Assembly: GCA_030263275.1 (NCBI GenBank)
Contig: SZOR01000026.1
Span: 1-40,744, forward strand
Direction: 5' to 3'
Length of the DNA: 40,744 nucleotides
From: DSNY01 sp016861185
GTDB taxonomy: Bacteria; Pseudomonadota; Gammaproteobacteria; Burkholderiales; Burkholderiaceae_F
Shown here: positions 17,400-25,377 of the stretch, piece by piece
Position numbering within the stretch: the stretch's first letter is position 1
Layout: every line of letters begins with the position of its first letter
Position numbers and translations under genes: made by a program
Notes under the pieces: generated by a model
The model's input: the letters and a program-made list of their open reading frames with translations, nothing else
The model's database searches: none
What the model was told of the DNA's origin: nothing

Positions 17400-17831
17400 T
17401 CAGCGCACGAACTGTTCGTTGCCGACCAGTCCGAGTTTGGTGACGCCGAGCCGCTGCGCCGCCGCCATCACCGCCGCCACGTCCTTGTACTCCGCGAGCT
17501 TGTTCGGACGCAGATGCACTTCCGGCTGGACCGGTCGGGCGGCCGCGTCGATCAGGCGCGCCTCGAGCGCGGCCTTATCGGGAACGATTTCGCCGTTCCA
17601 GAAGATCGTGCCGTCGAAGTCGACGTCGATCGTGATCACCTGCGGCTGTTCGATCGGCGGCGGCGGATTGCCGACGGGCATGTTCAGGTTGACCGCGTGA
17701 AGCTGGATCGGAATCGTGATGATCAGCATCACCAGCAGCACCAGCATCACGTCGATCAATGGCGTGGTGTTGATGTCGATCATCACGTCCGGTTCCTGCG
17801 AGCCGCCGCCGGGGCCGACGTTCATTGCCAT
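17400..17831 (-). CDS. exbD: ExbD/TolR-family biopolymer transport protein, copy 2
   Basis: Inner-membrane proton-channel subunit of 143 residues. One N-terminal membrane helix carries the family motif NTTPLIDVMLVLLVMLI with the essential Asp at residue 27, followed by a periplasmic domain. The ribosome binding site GAGGAGA lies just before ATG 17831, 14 bp below the first exbD. The start MAMNVGP closely matches the other copy, but the helix and periplasmic domain differ (VNLNMPVGNPPPP here), so the pair is an old duplication. ExbD works with ExbB to energise TonB; two ExbD copies occur in several tonB clusters, for example in Xanthomonas. Confidence 0.93.
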   Translation of the reverse strand: MAMNVGPGGGSQEPDVMIDINTTPLIDVMLVLLVMLIITIPIQLHAVNLNMPVGNPPPPIEQPQVITIDVDFDGTIFWNGEIVPDKAALEARLIDAAARPVQPEVHLRPNKLAEYKDVAAVMAAAQRLGVTKLGLVGNEQFVR

Positions 17832-17845
17832 CGTGCTCTCCTCGA

Positions 17846-18277
17846 TCAGACGCCGCGCGCAGGCGGTTCGGTCACGAATCCGACCTTCTGGATGCCGGCG
17901 CGCTGGCAGGCGAACACCACGCGGCCGACGAACTCATAGCGGCCGGCCAGATCGCCGCGGATGTGGACCTCGGGTTGCGGCTGCTGCGTGGCGATCTTCT
18001 TCAGCCGGTTCACCAGATCCTCGTTGTCGCGCACGAGCTGCAGACCCCAGTAGACGTCGCCGTCCTTGGTGACCGCGATCTCGATGTTCTCCGGCTTGGT
18101 CTGGCGCGGGACGTTCGTTTCCTTGGGAAGCTGCAGCGCTATCGACTGCGTGATGACCGGGATCGTGACGAGGAAGATGATCAGCAGTACCAGCATCACG
18201 TCCACGAGCGGCGTGGTGTTGATGGCCGAGATCGCTTCGTCCTCGCCGCCTTCGGCGGGACCGACACTCATCGCCAT
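17846..18277 (-). CDS. exbD: ExbD/TolR-family biopolymer transport protein, copy 1
   Basis: Proton-channel subunit of 143 residues. The motif NTTPLVDVMLVLLIIFLVTIP contains the functional Asp at residue 26, and a periplasmic domain with PEVHIRGDLAGRYEFVG follows. It lies 28 bp below exbB, with a purine-rich site (AAGGAG) upstream of ATG 18277. It shares the MAMSVGP start with the second copy but has a different sequence beyond it. It would pair with ExbB in the inner membrane; the two ExbDs could form a mixed or alternative motor. Confidence 0.93.
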   Translation of the reverse strand: MAMSVGPAEGGEDEAISAINTTPLVDVMLVLLIIFLVTIPVITQSIALQLPKETNVPRQTKPENIEIAVTKDGDVYWGLQLVRDNEDLVNRLKKIATQQPQPEVHIRGDLAGRYEFVGRVVFACQRAGIQKVGFVTEPPARGV

Positions 18278-18305
18278 GACGAGACTCCTTGGGTGGGGCG
18301 GCCGA

Positions 18306-19187
18306 CTAGCGCGCGGGTGCGGCGGCCTTCGCCTCGGGGCGCGCCCCGAGCAGCACGGAGTGCAGGTCCGCGCCGAAGCCGCGCACCGTCTCCATCACGA
18401 CCTTGTTGCGGCGGACGAGCCAGTTGTAGCCCATGACCGCCGGCACCGCGACCGCGAGGCCCAGCGCTGTCATGATCAGCGCCTCCCCGACCGGTCCGGC
18501 CACCTTGTCGATCGACGCCTGACCCGCGATGCCGATGGCGGTCAGCGCGTGATAGATGCCCCACACCGTACCGAACAGGCCCACGAACGGCGCGGTCGAA
18601 CCGACCGTCGCGAGGAATGCGAGTCCGTCCTGCATGCGATTCTGCACGGCGTCGACGGCGCGCTGCACCGACATCGTGACCCAGGTGTTCAGATCGATGT
18701 TCTCCGTCAGCGCCCCCTCGTGGTGTTCGTTGGCCTCGAGTCCCGTCTCGGCGATGTAGCGGAACGCGCTGTTGGCCTTCAGCCGCTTCGCGCCTTCCTT
18801 CAACGAAGGCGCCTTCCAGAACGAAGTCCGCATCTCGCGGCCTTCGCGGATCAGCCGGTACTGCTCCCACAGCTTGACGAAGATGATGTACCAGCTCCCC
18901 ATCGACATGATCACCAGGATGATCAGCGTGCCCTTCGACACCCAGTCGCCCTGACGCCACATCGCCTCGATCCCGTAGGGGTTCTCGATCGTTTCCTTCG
19001 TCACGGTGGGTGTCACGGGAGACACGGGGGCGGCGGCGGGCGCCGGGGCCGCCGCGGGGGCGGCTGCGGGAGTCGCCGGGTCGGCGGATTTCGCGGCGTC
19101 CTGCGCGTGCGACACGGTCGGCGCGGCCAGGCCCGCCGCCAGGAACACGGCCATGCAGATTGCACAGCGACGGACAAACTGAATCAT
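18306..19187 (-). CDS. exbB: ExbB/TolQ/MotA-family proton channel protein
   Basis: Inner-membrane motor subunit of 293 residues. It has an N-terminal signal-like segment (MIQFVRRCAICMAVFLAAGLAAPTV) and an Ala/Pro-rich spacer (about 30-62), then the three ExbB helices at about 86-106, 190-213 (VGSTAPFVGLFGTVWGIYHAL, the conserved core) and 236-258. The added N-terminal signal and spacer are a known feature of the long ExbB type. The start at ATG 19187 has GAGGAGA seven bases upstream; an open frame extends 22 codons further but overlaps the region next to tonB and lacks a site. It lies 96 bp below tonB and 28 bp above the first exbD, in one operon. Confidence 0.94.
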   Translation of the reverse strand: MIQFVRRCAICMAVFLAAGLAAPTVSHAQDAAKSADPATPAAAPAAAPAPAAAPVSPVTPTVTKETIENPYGIEAMWRQGDWVSKGTLIILVIMSMGSWYIIFVKLWEQYRLIREGREMRTSFWKAPSLKEGAKRLKANSAFRYIAETGLEANEHHEGALTENIDLNTWVTMSVQRAVDAVQNRMQDGLAFLATVGSTAPFVGLFGTVWGIYHALTAIGIAGQASIDKVAGPVGEALIMTALGLAVAVPAVMGYNWLVRRNKVVMETVRGFGADLHSVLLGARPEAKAAAPAR

Positions 19188-19283
19188 TGGAAGTCTCCTC
19201 GTGGAAGAAGGTGCGATTGGGATCAGCGGTCGACCCGAGCAGCGCGGTGGCACCGCCTCACGACCGGCCTCGCTCCATGAAAG

Positions 19284-19934
19284 TCAGCGAATCTTAAAGC
19301 TCACGGGTGCCTGTACTCGGATGTCCTGCCCTTGCCCCTGGCACGACAACCGCGTCTGGACGACGCTGAGCGAGGGGCGATTGAAGACGCGGTTGCTCGA
19401 AGAGCGGATGACCGGATCGCGGATCTGACCGCTCGCGGTCACCGTGAACTCGATCAACACTTCACCTTCGATGCCGTCCAGCAACGCCTCCCGCGGGTAC
19501 GGGATCGAAGACATCACCTCGCGGTAGTTCGCGCACACGACCTGTGCACTGCGTACCGCCGGCTGCGGCGGCGCCGGTGCTTCGGGAACGCGCTGGATCA
19601 CCGGTGCCTGCGGCGCCGGCGGCGCCTCCTGCGTGACGACCGAAATGGTCGGCGCGGGTGTCGGCGGCGGCGCGATCGCGATCTCCGGCGGCGGGATGAA
19701 CGGCGGCGGCGGCGCGGCAAGCTTCGGCGGCGGCGGAACGACTTCAGGCGGCGGAGGCGGCTTCTTGATCACCTCCTCGATCACCTTGACCTCGATCGGT
19801 CCTTTGACGACCTCGACGACCTTGCGCGCGAGCCCGCTGACGAGCGCCCAGCCGATGAGGACGTGCAGCAGCACGACTGCTCCGATGCCGACGAGATGCC
19901 GGGCCGGATTGCGCTGCTGGCGCGCAAAATCCAT
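19284..19934 (-). CDS. tonB: TonB energy transducer
   Basis: Periplasm-spanning protein of 216 residues that couples the ExbB-ExbD proton motor to outer-membrane receptors. One N-terminal helix (14-33) contains His24, matching the functional His in the TonB helix of E. coli. A long Pro-rich spacer follows (about 59-125, with KKPPPPPE and PPPP runs). The C-terminal TonB domain has YPREALLDGIEGEVLIEFTVTASG and ends VSFKIR. ATG 19934 has GAGGAGG six bases upstream. The gene leads the operon tonB-exbB-exbD-exbD-TPR and follows ruvB on the same strand after 131 bp, where a candidate promoter lies. The two receptor genes near it are plausible partners. Confidence 0.94.
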   Translation of the reverse strand: MDFARQQRNPARHLVGIGAVVLLHVLIGWALVSGLARKVVEVVKGPIEVKVIEEVIKKPPPPPEVVPPPPKLAAPPPPFIPPPEIAIAPPPTPAPTISVVTQEAPPAPQAPVIQRVPEAPAPPQPAVRSAQVVCANYREVMSSIPYPREALLDGIEGEVLIEFTVTASGQIRDPVIRSSSNRVFNRPSLSVVQTRLSCQGQGQDIRVQAPVSFKIR

Positions 19935-19964
19935 GGAGCCTCCTCGGGTTCGATTTTTGAAAGT

Positions 19965-19986
19965 GCGCGATTCTAGTGATTCGCGC
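19965..19986 (-). promoter_or_regulatory. Candidate tonB promoter -10 with inverted repeat
   Basis: On the minus strand TAGAAT (complement of 19970-19975) is a 5/6 match to a sigma-70 -10 and would start transcription about 30 bases before the tonB ATG. No good -35 is seen. It is embedded in an inverted repeat GCGCGA-N10-TCGCGC (19965-19986), which could be an operator. The repeat does not look like a standard Fur box. Confidence 0.35.
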
Positions 19987-20065
19987 AAGCTTTGCACCCT
20001 GCATGCGCACCAAATCGCTGCCGCACTGCAGCGACGAGCGGCCGCCCAAACCGCGGCCGAGGCGT

Positions 20066-21097
20066 CTAGAAAAGTTCGCCTAAACCGCCTGCGCGCTGCG
20101 GTTCGGCGATGCCGAAGTGCCGGTACGCGCTGACGGCTGCGACGCGCCCGCGCGGAGTCCGCTGCAGCATGCCCTGCTGGATCAGGAACGGTTCGACGAC
20201 GTCTTCGAGCGTGTCGCGCTCCTCGCCGACCGCGGCGGCAAGATTGTCGATGCCGACCGGCCCGCCGCCGAAGCGTTCGATCACCGCGCGCAGCAGTTTG
20301 CGGTCCATCACGTCCAGCCCGAGCGCGTCCACATCAAGCATCGCGAGCGCGCGGTCGGCGACCTCGCGCGTGATCTGCCCGCTTTCCTTCACTTCGGCAA
20401 AGTCGCGCACGCGCCGCAGCAGCCGGTTGGCGATGCGCGGCGTGCCGCGCGAACGGCGCGCAATCTCGCGCGCGCCGCCGGCGTCGATCTCGGCGCGCAG
20501 CAATCGCGCCGAGCGCGTGACGATCGCCGTCAGTTCATCGTCCGTGTAGAACTCCAGCCGCGCGACGATGCCGAAGCGATCGCGCAGCGGATTGGTCAGC
20601 ATGCCCGCGCGCGTGGTGGCGCCGACCAGCGTGAAGGGCTGCAGGTCGAGCTTGATCGAGCGCGCCGCCGGGCCCTCGCCGATCATGATGTCGATCTGGA
20701 AGTCCTCGAGCGCCGGGTACAGGATCTCCTCGACGACGGGGCTCAACCGATGGATCTCGTCGATGAACAGCACGTCGTTGCGTTCGAGATTGGTCAGCAG
20801 CGCCGCGAGGTCGCCGGGACGCTCGAGCACCGGCCCGCTGGTCTGCCGCAGGTTGACGCCCATCTCGTGCGCGATGATGTGCGCAAGCGTGGTCTTGCCG
20901 AGCCCCGGCGGGCCGAACAGCAGCACGTGGTCGAGCGCCTCGCCGCGGTTGCGCGCGGCGCTGACGAAGATCTCGAGCTGCTCGCGGATCTTCGCCTGGC
21001 CGACGTACTCGGAAAGCCGCTGCGGACGCAACGCGCGTTCGACCGCTTCTTCGTTCGGTGAAGAAGGGGTGGCGGCGACGATGCGGTCTTCGAGCAT
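20066..21097 (-). CDS. ruvB: Holliday junction branch migration ATPase RuvB
   Basis: AAA+ motor of 343 residues, the usual RuvB length. It drives branch migration of Holliday junctions as hexameric rings on RuvA. Walker A GPPGLGKTT lies at about 62-70 and Walker B LFIDEIHRL with Asp113-Glu114. Sensor 1 GATTRAG and the arginine-finger region LRDRFG are present, and the C-terminal winged helix ends with RTPRGRVAAVSAYRHFG. It is last in the run ruvC-ruvA-ruvB. A palindromic hairpin lies in the 45-bp gap after ruvA. Confidence 0.98.
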   Translation of the reverse strand: MLEDRIVAATPSSPNEEAVERALRPQRLSEYVGQAKIREQLEIFVSAARNRGEALDHVLLFGPPGLGKTTLAHIIAHEMGVNLRQTSGPVLERPGDLAALLTNLERNDVLFIDEIHRLSPVVEEILYPALEDFQIDIMIGEGPAARSIKLDLQPFTLVGATTRAGMLTNPLRDRFGIVARLEFYTDDELTAIVTRSARLLRAEIDAGGAREIARRSRGTPRIANRLLRRVRDFAEVKESGQITREVADRALAMLDVDALGLDVMDRKLLRAVIERFGGGPVGIDNLAAAVGEERDTLEDVVEPFLIQQGMLQRTPRGRVAAVSAYRHFGIAEPQRAGGLGELF

Positions 21098-21104
21098 TCT
21101 TCCA

Positions 21105-21127
21105 CCCTCTCCCCTTGCGGGAGAGGG
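21105..21127. repeat. Palindromic hairpin between ruvA and ruvB
   Basis: A 9-bp perfect stem CCCTCTCCC (21105-21113) / GGGAGAGGG (21119-21127) with a CTTGC loop lies in the ruvA-ruvB gap. There is no T run in the transcribed direction, so it is more likely an extragenic palindrome or mRNA processing hairpin than a terminator. Confidence 0.6.
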
Positions 21128-21142
21128 GCCGGAGGAGGGGGA

Positions 21143-21724
21143 TCAGGACTTCGCGAGCGATTTTAGGGCGATGCGGATGCCGTCCGAGACACCCGTGCCG
21201 GGCGGCACCTGCTTGACTGCCAGCATCGCCTCCTTTTCCGAGTAGCCGAGGGCCGTCAGCGCGCGCAGCACGTCGGCGCCGGCGTCGCTGCGCGCGGCCG
21301 CCGCGCCCGCGCCTTCGAGCGCGGCGCCGAGCTTGCCCTTCAATTCGAGCAGTAGCCGCTCCGCGGTCTTCTTGCCGATGCCGGGGATCTTCGTCAAGCG
21401 GCCGCTTTCCTGCAGCGTGACCGCCTGCGCCAGTTCGTCGACGCTGAGCCCCGACAGCACCGCGAGCGCCGTGCGCGCGCCCACCCCCGAAATCCGGATC
21501 AGCTCGCGGAACGCGTTGCGCTCGGAGGCCGTGCCGAAGCCGAACAGCAGATGCGCGTCCTCGCGCACGACCAGATGCGTCAACAGCGTCACGCGCTCGC
21601 CGACCGCGCCGAGGTTGTAGAACGTGCTCATCGGTACATCGACCTCGTAGGCGACGCCGCCCACGTCGACCACCACCGCGGGCGGGTTCTTTTCGAGCAG
21701 CGTGCCGGACAGGCGGCCGATCAT
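21143..21724 (-). CDS. ruvA: Holliday junction-binding protein RuvA
   Basis: Protein of 193 residues that binds the four-way junction as a tetramer and loads RuvB. It starts MIGRLSGTLLEKNPPAVVVDVGGVAYEVDVP (domain I). Two helix-hairpin-helix regions follow (LIRISGVGARTALAVLSGLS and LTKIPGIGKKTAERLLLELK), and the C-terminal RuvB-contacting domain has VLRALTALGYSEKEA. The start ATG 21724 lies 4 bp after the ruvC stop, which supports translational coupling. Confidence 0.97.
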   Translation of the reverse strand: MIGRLSGTLLEKNPPAVVVDVGGVAYEVDVPMSTFYNLGAVGERVTLLTHLVVREDAHLLFGFGTASERNAFRELIRISGVGARTALAVLSGLSVDELAQAVTLQESGRLTKIPGIGKKTAERLLLELKGKLGAALEGAGAAAARSDAGADVLRALTALGYSEKEAMLAVKQVPPGTGVSDGIRIALKSLAKS

Positions 21725-21728
21725 CGCT

Positions 21729-22283
21729 TCAACCGACCAGCCGCCCGTCGCGCACACGCCAGCCGCGGCGCGGCGCAGCGCGGCCGGCGCGCGCGACGGC
21801 ATGCAGCAAGCCGCCGCTGTGCGCGTGGCAGATCGCGCAGGCCAGCGCATCGGCCGCGTCAGCGGCCGGCGCTTTCGGCAGCGCGAGCAGCCGCTGCACC
21901 ATCGCCTGCACCTGCGTCTTGTCGGCCTTGCCGTGGCCGGTCACGGCCTGCTTGACCTGCAGCGCGGTGTACTCGTGCACGGCGAGCCGCCGCGCGACGA
22001 GCGCCGTGATCGCCGCGCCGCGCGCTTGGCCCAGCAGCAGCGTGGACTGCGGATTGACGTTGACGAACACCTTCTCCACGACTGCGACCGCCGGCTGCGT
22101 GCGCTCGACGACCTCGGTCAGTCCTGCGAGGATCGCGCCGAGCCGCGCCGGCAGTTCGTCGGCGGCAATGCGCAGCACGCCGCATTCGACGAAGCGCAAC
22201 CGCATGCCGACTTGATCGATGACGCCGAAACCCGTGCGCTGCAAACCGGGGTCGATGCCGAGGATGCGGATGGAAGAGGACAC
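21729..22283 (-). CDS. ruvC: Holliday junction resolvase RuvC
   Basis: Endonuclease of 184 residues from the GTG at 22283 that cuts Holliday junctions symmetrically. The four acidic metal-binding residues are visible: Asp11 (ILGIDPG), Glu70 (VVEKVFVNVNP), Asp142 and Asp145 (AADAADALACA). The C-terminus ends with a basic tail RRGWRVRDGRLVG. The GTG start is supported because the IDPG motif normally lies within the first dozen residues. It lies 68 bp after purH. Confidence 0.95.
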   Translation of the reverse strand: MSSSIRILGIDPGLQRTGFGVIDQVGMRLRFVECGVLRIAADELPARLGAILAGLTEVVERTQPAVAVVEKVFVNVNPQSTLLLGQARGAAITALVARRLAVHEYTALQVKQAVTGHGKADKTQVQAMVQRLLALPKAPAADAADALACAICHAHSGGLLHAVARAGRAAPRRGWRVRDGRLVG

Positions 22284-22351
22284 GCGGGCATTCTGCCACG
22301 CGCCCTCACTGCGCCGGCATCGAGACGCCGCGTTTCGACGCGGCGCCGCCG

Positions 22352-23902
22352 TCAATGCCGGAAGTGCCGCGTCCCGGTGAAGACCATCGCGACGCCGCGC
22401 TCGTCGGCGGCGGCGATCACTTCGGCGTCGCGCAGGCTGCCGCCGGGCTGGATCACGCAGGCGGCACCCGCGTCGGCGACGACGTCGAGGCCGTCGCGGA
22501 ACGGGAAGAACGCGTCGCTCGCGACCGCCGAGCCTGGGAGCGAGAGCCCCGCTTCCTTCGCCTTGATCGACGCGATGCGCGCCGAGTCGAGCCGGCTCAT
22601 CTGGCCAGCGCCGACGCCGAGCGTGGCGCCGCCGCGCGCGAAGACGATCGTGTTGGACTTGACGAACTTCGCCACGCGCCACGCGAACATCAGGTCGTCG
22701 ATCTGCGCGGCGGTCGGCGCGCGCTTCGTCACGACCTTCAGCTCCGCCGGCTGCACCTGCTTCAGGTCGGGCGACTGCAGCAGCATGCCGCCGCCGACGC
22801 GCTTGAAGTCGAAGTCGTTGTGCGCGTCGCCAAGAGCAATCTCCAGCAGGCGCACGTTCTGCTTCGCCGCGAACACCGCTCGCGCATCGGCATCAAACTC
22901 CGGCGCGATCACGACTTCGACGAACTGCTTGGCGATCGCCTGCGCGCACGCGCCGTCGACCGGGCGGTTGAACGCGATGATGCCGCCGAAAGCGGAAGTT
23001 GGATCGGTCCTGAACGCCTTTGCGTACACCTCGGCCACGGTGGTGCCGATCGCGACCCCGCAAGGGTTGGCGTGCTTGACGATCACGCACGCGGTTTCGG
23101 CGAACGAGCGCACGCACTCCCACGCCGCGTCGGCGTCGGCGATGTTGTTGTAGGAAAGCTCCTTGCCCTGAAGCTGCGCGTAGCCGGCAAGCAGGCCCGC
23201 GCCGACCGTGCGCTCGCGATAGAACGCCGCCGACTGATGCGGGTTCTCGCCGTAACGCATCTGCTGCACCTTGACCCACTGGCGCGTCAGCACCTGCGGG
23301 AAGGCGCCGCGCGCGCCGTCGTCGCCGAGCGAGGTCAGGTAGTTGGCGATCGCGCCGTCGTAGCGGGCGGTGTGCGCGAAGACCTTCTTCGCCAGTTCGA
23401 GCCGGGTCGCGGCGCTCACCGCGCCGTGCTGCTGCAGCTCTTCGCGCACGCGCGGGTAGTCGGCCGGATCGACGACGACCGCGACCGAGCCGTGGTTCTT
23501 CGCGGCCGCGCGCAGCATCGCGGGGCCCCCGATGTCGATGTTCTCGATCGCGTCGTCGAAGGTGCAATCGGCTCTCGCGACGGTCTGCTCGAACGGATAC
23601 AGGTTGACGACCAGCAGCTCGATCGGATCGATGCCAAGCTCGGTGAGCGACTTCACGTGCGCGGGATCGTCGCGCCGCGCGAGCAGCCCGGCGTGGATGC
23701 GCGGGTTCAGCGTCTTGACGCGGCCGTCGAGGATCTCGGGGAAGCCCGTGTACTGCGCGACCTCGGTGACCGCGATGCCGTTGTCGGCGAGCAGCTTCGC
23801 GGTGCCGCCGGTCGAAAGGATCCCGTAGCCCTGCGCCGCGAGGAAACGCGCAAAGTCGACGACGCCGGCCTTGTCCGAAACGCTGATCAGTGCCTGCTTC
23901 AT
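22352..23902 (-). CDS. purH: Bifunctional AICAR formyltransferase / IMP cyclohydrolase
   Basis: Cytoplasmic enzyme of 516 residues that performs the last two steps of IMP synthesis: formyl transfer from 10-formyl-tetrahydrofolate to AICAR, then ring closure. The N-terminal MGS-like cyclohydrolase domain starts MKQALISVSDKAGVVDFARFL, with STGGTAKLL and VNLYPFEQTVA. The transformylase domain contains MRYGENPHQSAAFYRE, VIVKHANPCGVAIG and SDAFFPFRDG, and ends AMVFTGTRHFRH. The length is normal. It lies 15 bp after fis. Confidence 0.97.
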   Translation of the reverse strand: MKQALISVSDKAGVVDFARFLAAQGYGILSTGGTAKLLADNGIAVTEVAQYTGFPEILDGRVKTLNPRIHAGLLARRDDPAHVKSLTELGIDPIELLVVNLYPFEQTVARADCTFDDAIENIDIGGPAMLRAAAKNHGSVAVVVDPADYPRVREELQQHGAVSAATRLELAKKVFAHTARYDGAIANYLTSLGDDGARGAFPQVLTRQWVKVQQMRYGENPHQSAAFYRERTVGAGLLAGYAQLQGKELSYNNIADADAAWECVRSFAETACVIVKHANPCGVAIGTTVAEVYAKAFRTDPTSAFGGIIAFNRPVDGACAQAIAKQFVEVVIAPEFDADARAVFAAKQNVRLLEIALGDAHNDFDFKRVGGGMLLQSPDLKQVQPAELKVVTKRAPTAAQIDDLMFAWRVAKFVKSNTIVFARGGATLGVGAGQMSRLDSARIASIKAKEAGLSLPGSAVASDAFFPFRDGLDVVADAGAACVIQPGGSLRDAEVIAAADERGVAMVFTGTRHFRH

Positions 23903-23917
23903 TCGGAGTTTCGGTGT

Positions 23918-24241
23918 TCAGAGCAGGCGATAGTCCTGCAGCTTCTTGCGCAGCGTATTGCGGTTGATGCCGAGCAGCTCGGCCGCCGCCGACTGGTTGC
24001 CGCCGGCGCGCGCCATCGCATACTGCAGCAACGGGCGTTCGACCGCCTGCAGCACCATCTCGTGCAGCGCGTGCGGCTTGGCGCCGTCGAGGTCCGCGAA
24101 GTACTGGTCGAGGCTGCGCAGCACGGCCTGCTCGAGCGTTTCGCCGCCGCGTCCGCCCGCGCGCGCGGGACCCGCAGCGCCGCGATCGATGCCGCCGTTC
24201 AGTTGCCGGTTGATCGTCCGCGGTGGCGTGTTCGCTCCCAT
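23918..24241 (-). CDS. fis: Fis-family nucleoid and regulatory DNA-binding protein
   Basis: Small DNA-binding protein of 107 residues. The C-terminal helix-turn-helix is clear: GGNQSAAAELLGINRNTLRKKLQDYRL at about 80-106, with VERPLLQYAMARAGGNQ before it as in Fis and the NtrC C-terminus. The first about 35 residues are Gly/Ala/Arg-rich and look disordered; they make it longer than the shorter Fis proteins of many betaproteobacteria. ATG 24241 follows a GGAGG-like site (GAACCGGAGGAACC region). It sits between dusB and purH, the conserved dusB-fis linkage known from E. coli. Confidence 0.93.
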   Translation of the reverse strand: MGANTPPRTINRQLNGGIDRGAAGPARAGGRGGETLEQAVLRSLDQYFADLDGAKPHALHEMVLQAVERPLLQYAMARAGGNQSAAAELLGINRNTLRKKLQDYRLL

Positions 24242-24267
24242 GGTTCCTCCGGTTCTTGTGATGTGGT

Positions 24268-25275
24268 TCAGTGCAGCGTCGGCGCGACGTAGCACAGCCG
24301 TTCGTGGCGCTCGCCGTGCGCGCGCAGGAACGCGTCGAGCGCCTCGGCCTGCGCATCGCAGTCGTCGAGCCGGTTCATCCGCTCGCAGAACTGCGCGCCG
24401 CCGGCGAGCCGCTTCGTGTACCAGATGATGTGCTTGCGCGCGGTGCGCACGCCGATCTCCCGCCCGTAGAAGCGGTAGTGATCCTGCAGGTGCGCGGCGA
24501 GCAGCGGCCGCACCTCGTCGACGCGCGGCGGCGGAAGGTGCTCGCCCGTGCGCAGATAGTGCTCGATCTCGCGAAAGATCCACGGCCGTCCCTGCGCGGC
24601 GCGGCCGATCATGATCGCGTCCGCTCCCGTGTAGTCGAGCACGAAGCGCGCCTTCTCGGGCGTGTCGATGTCGCCGTTGGCGACGACCGGGATCGAAACC
24701 GCCCGCTTGACGGCGCGAATCGTGTCGTACTCGGCCTGGCCCGCGAAGCCGCACGCACGCGTGCGCCCGTGCAGCGTCAGCAGCGCGATCCCGGCCGCCT
24801 CCGCCATTTGCGCGATCGCGATCGCGTTGCGGTTGTCCGGATCCCAGCCCGTGCGGTACTTCAACGTGACCGGCACGTCGACCGCGCGCACCACCGTTTC
24901 GAGGATGCGCGCGACCAGCCGCTCGTCCTTCAACAGCGCCGAGCCGCACGCGACGTTGCATACCTTCTTCGCGGGGCAGCCCATGTTGATGTCGATGACC
25001 TGCGCGCCGCGGTCGACGTTGTAGCGCGCGGCCTCGGCGAGCATCGCGGGATCCGCGCCGGCGAGCTGCACGGCAACGGGCGCGGCTTCGCCTTCGTGAT
25101 TCAGCCGGCGCATCGTCTTTTCGCTCGCCCACAGCCGCGGATTCGACGCCGCCATCTCGCTGACCGCGTAACCCGCGCCGAGCCGTTTGCAGAGCTGGCG
25201 GAACGGCCGATCGGTGACGCCCGCCATCGGCGCGACGAAAAGGCGGTTGTCCAGCTCGTGCGAGCCGATGCGCAT
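24268..25275 (-). CDS. dusB: tRNA-dihydrouridine synthase DusB
   Basis: FMN-dependent enzyme of 335 residues that reduces uridine to dihydrouridine in tRNA. The TIM-barrel start is VAPMAGVTDRPFRQLCKRLG, and the catalytic Cys100 lies in the motif NMGCPAKKVCN. FMN and phosphate-binding strands include LTLHGRTR, VVANGDIDTPE and GADAIMIGRAAQGRPWIF. The C-terminal helical domain carries the DusB type HIIWYTKRL. It lies 26 bp above fis on the same strand and 102 bp below ubiH. Confidence 0.97.
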   Translation of the reverse strand: MRIGSHELDNRLFVAPMAGVTDRPFRQLCKRLGAGYAVSEMAASNPRLWASEKTMRRLNHEGEAAPVAVQLAGADPAMLAEAARYNVDRGAQVIDINMGCPAKKVCNVACGSALLKDERLVARILETVVRAVDVPVTLKYRTGWDPDNRNAIAIAQMAEAAGIALLTLHGRTRACGFAGQAEYDTIRAVKRAVSIPVVANGDIDTPEKARFVLDYTGADAIMIGRAAQGRPWIFREIEHYLRTGEHLPPPRVDEVRPLLAAHLQDHYRFYGREIGVRTARKHIIWYTKRLAGGAQFCERMNRLDDCDAQAEALDAFLRAHGERHERLCYVAPTLH

Positions 25276-25377
25276 TGCGGGCGGGGGAGCGGATTCGAGG
25301 GGAGGGCGCGGATTGTAGCCAAGCCGACTCGGTGCGGCGGCGAAATTTCTTCGCCTGTTGCGCGGATTTGACTCGCG

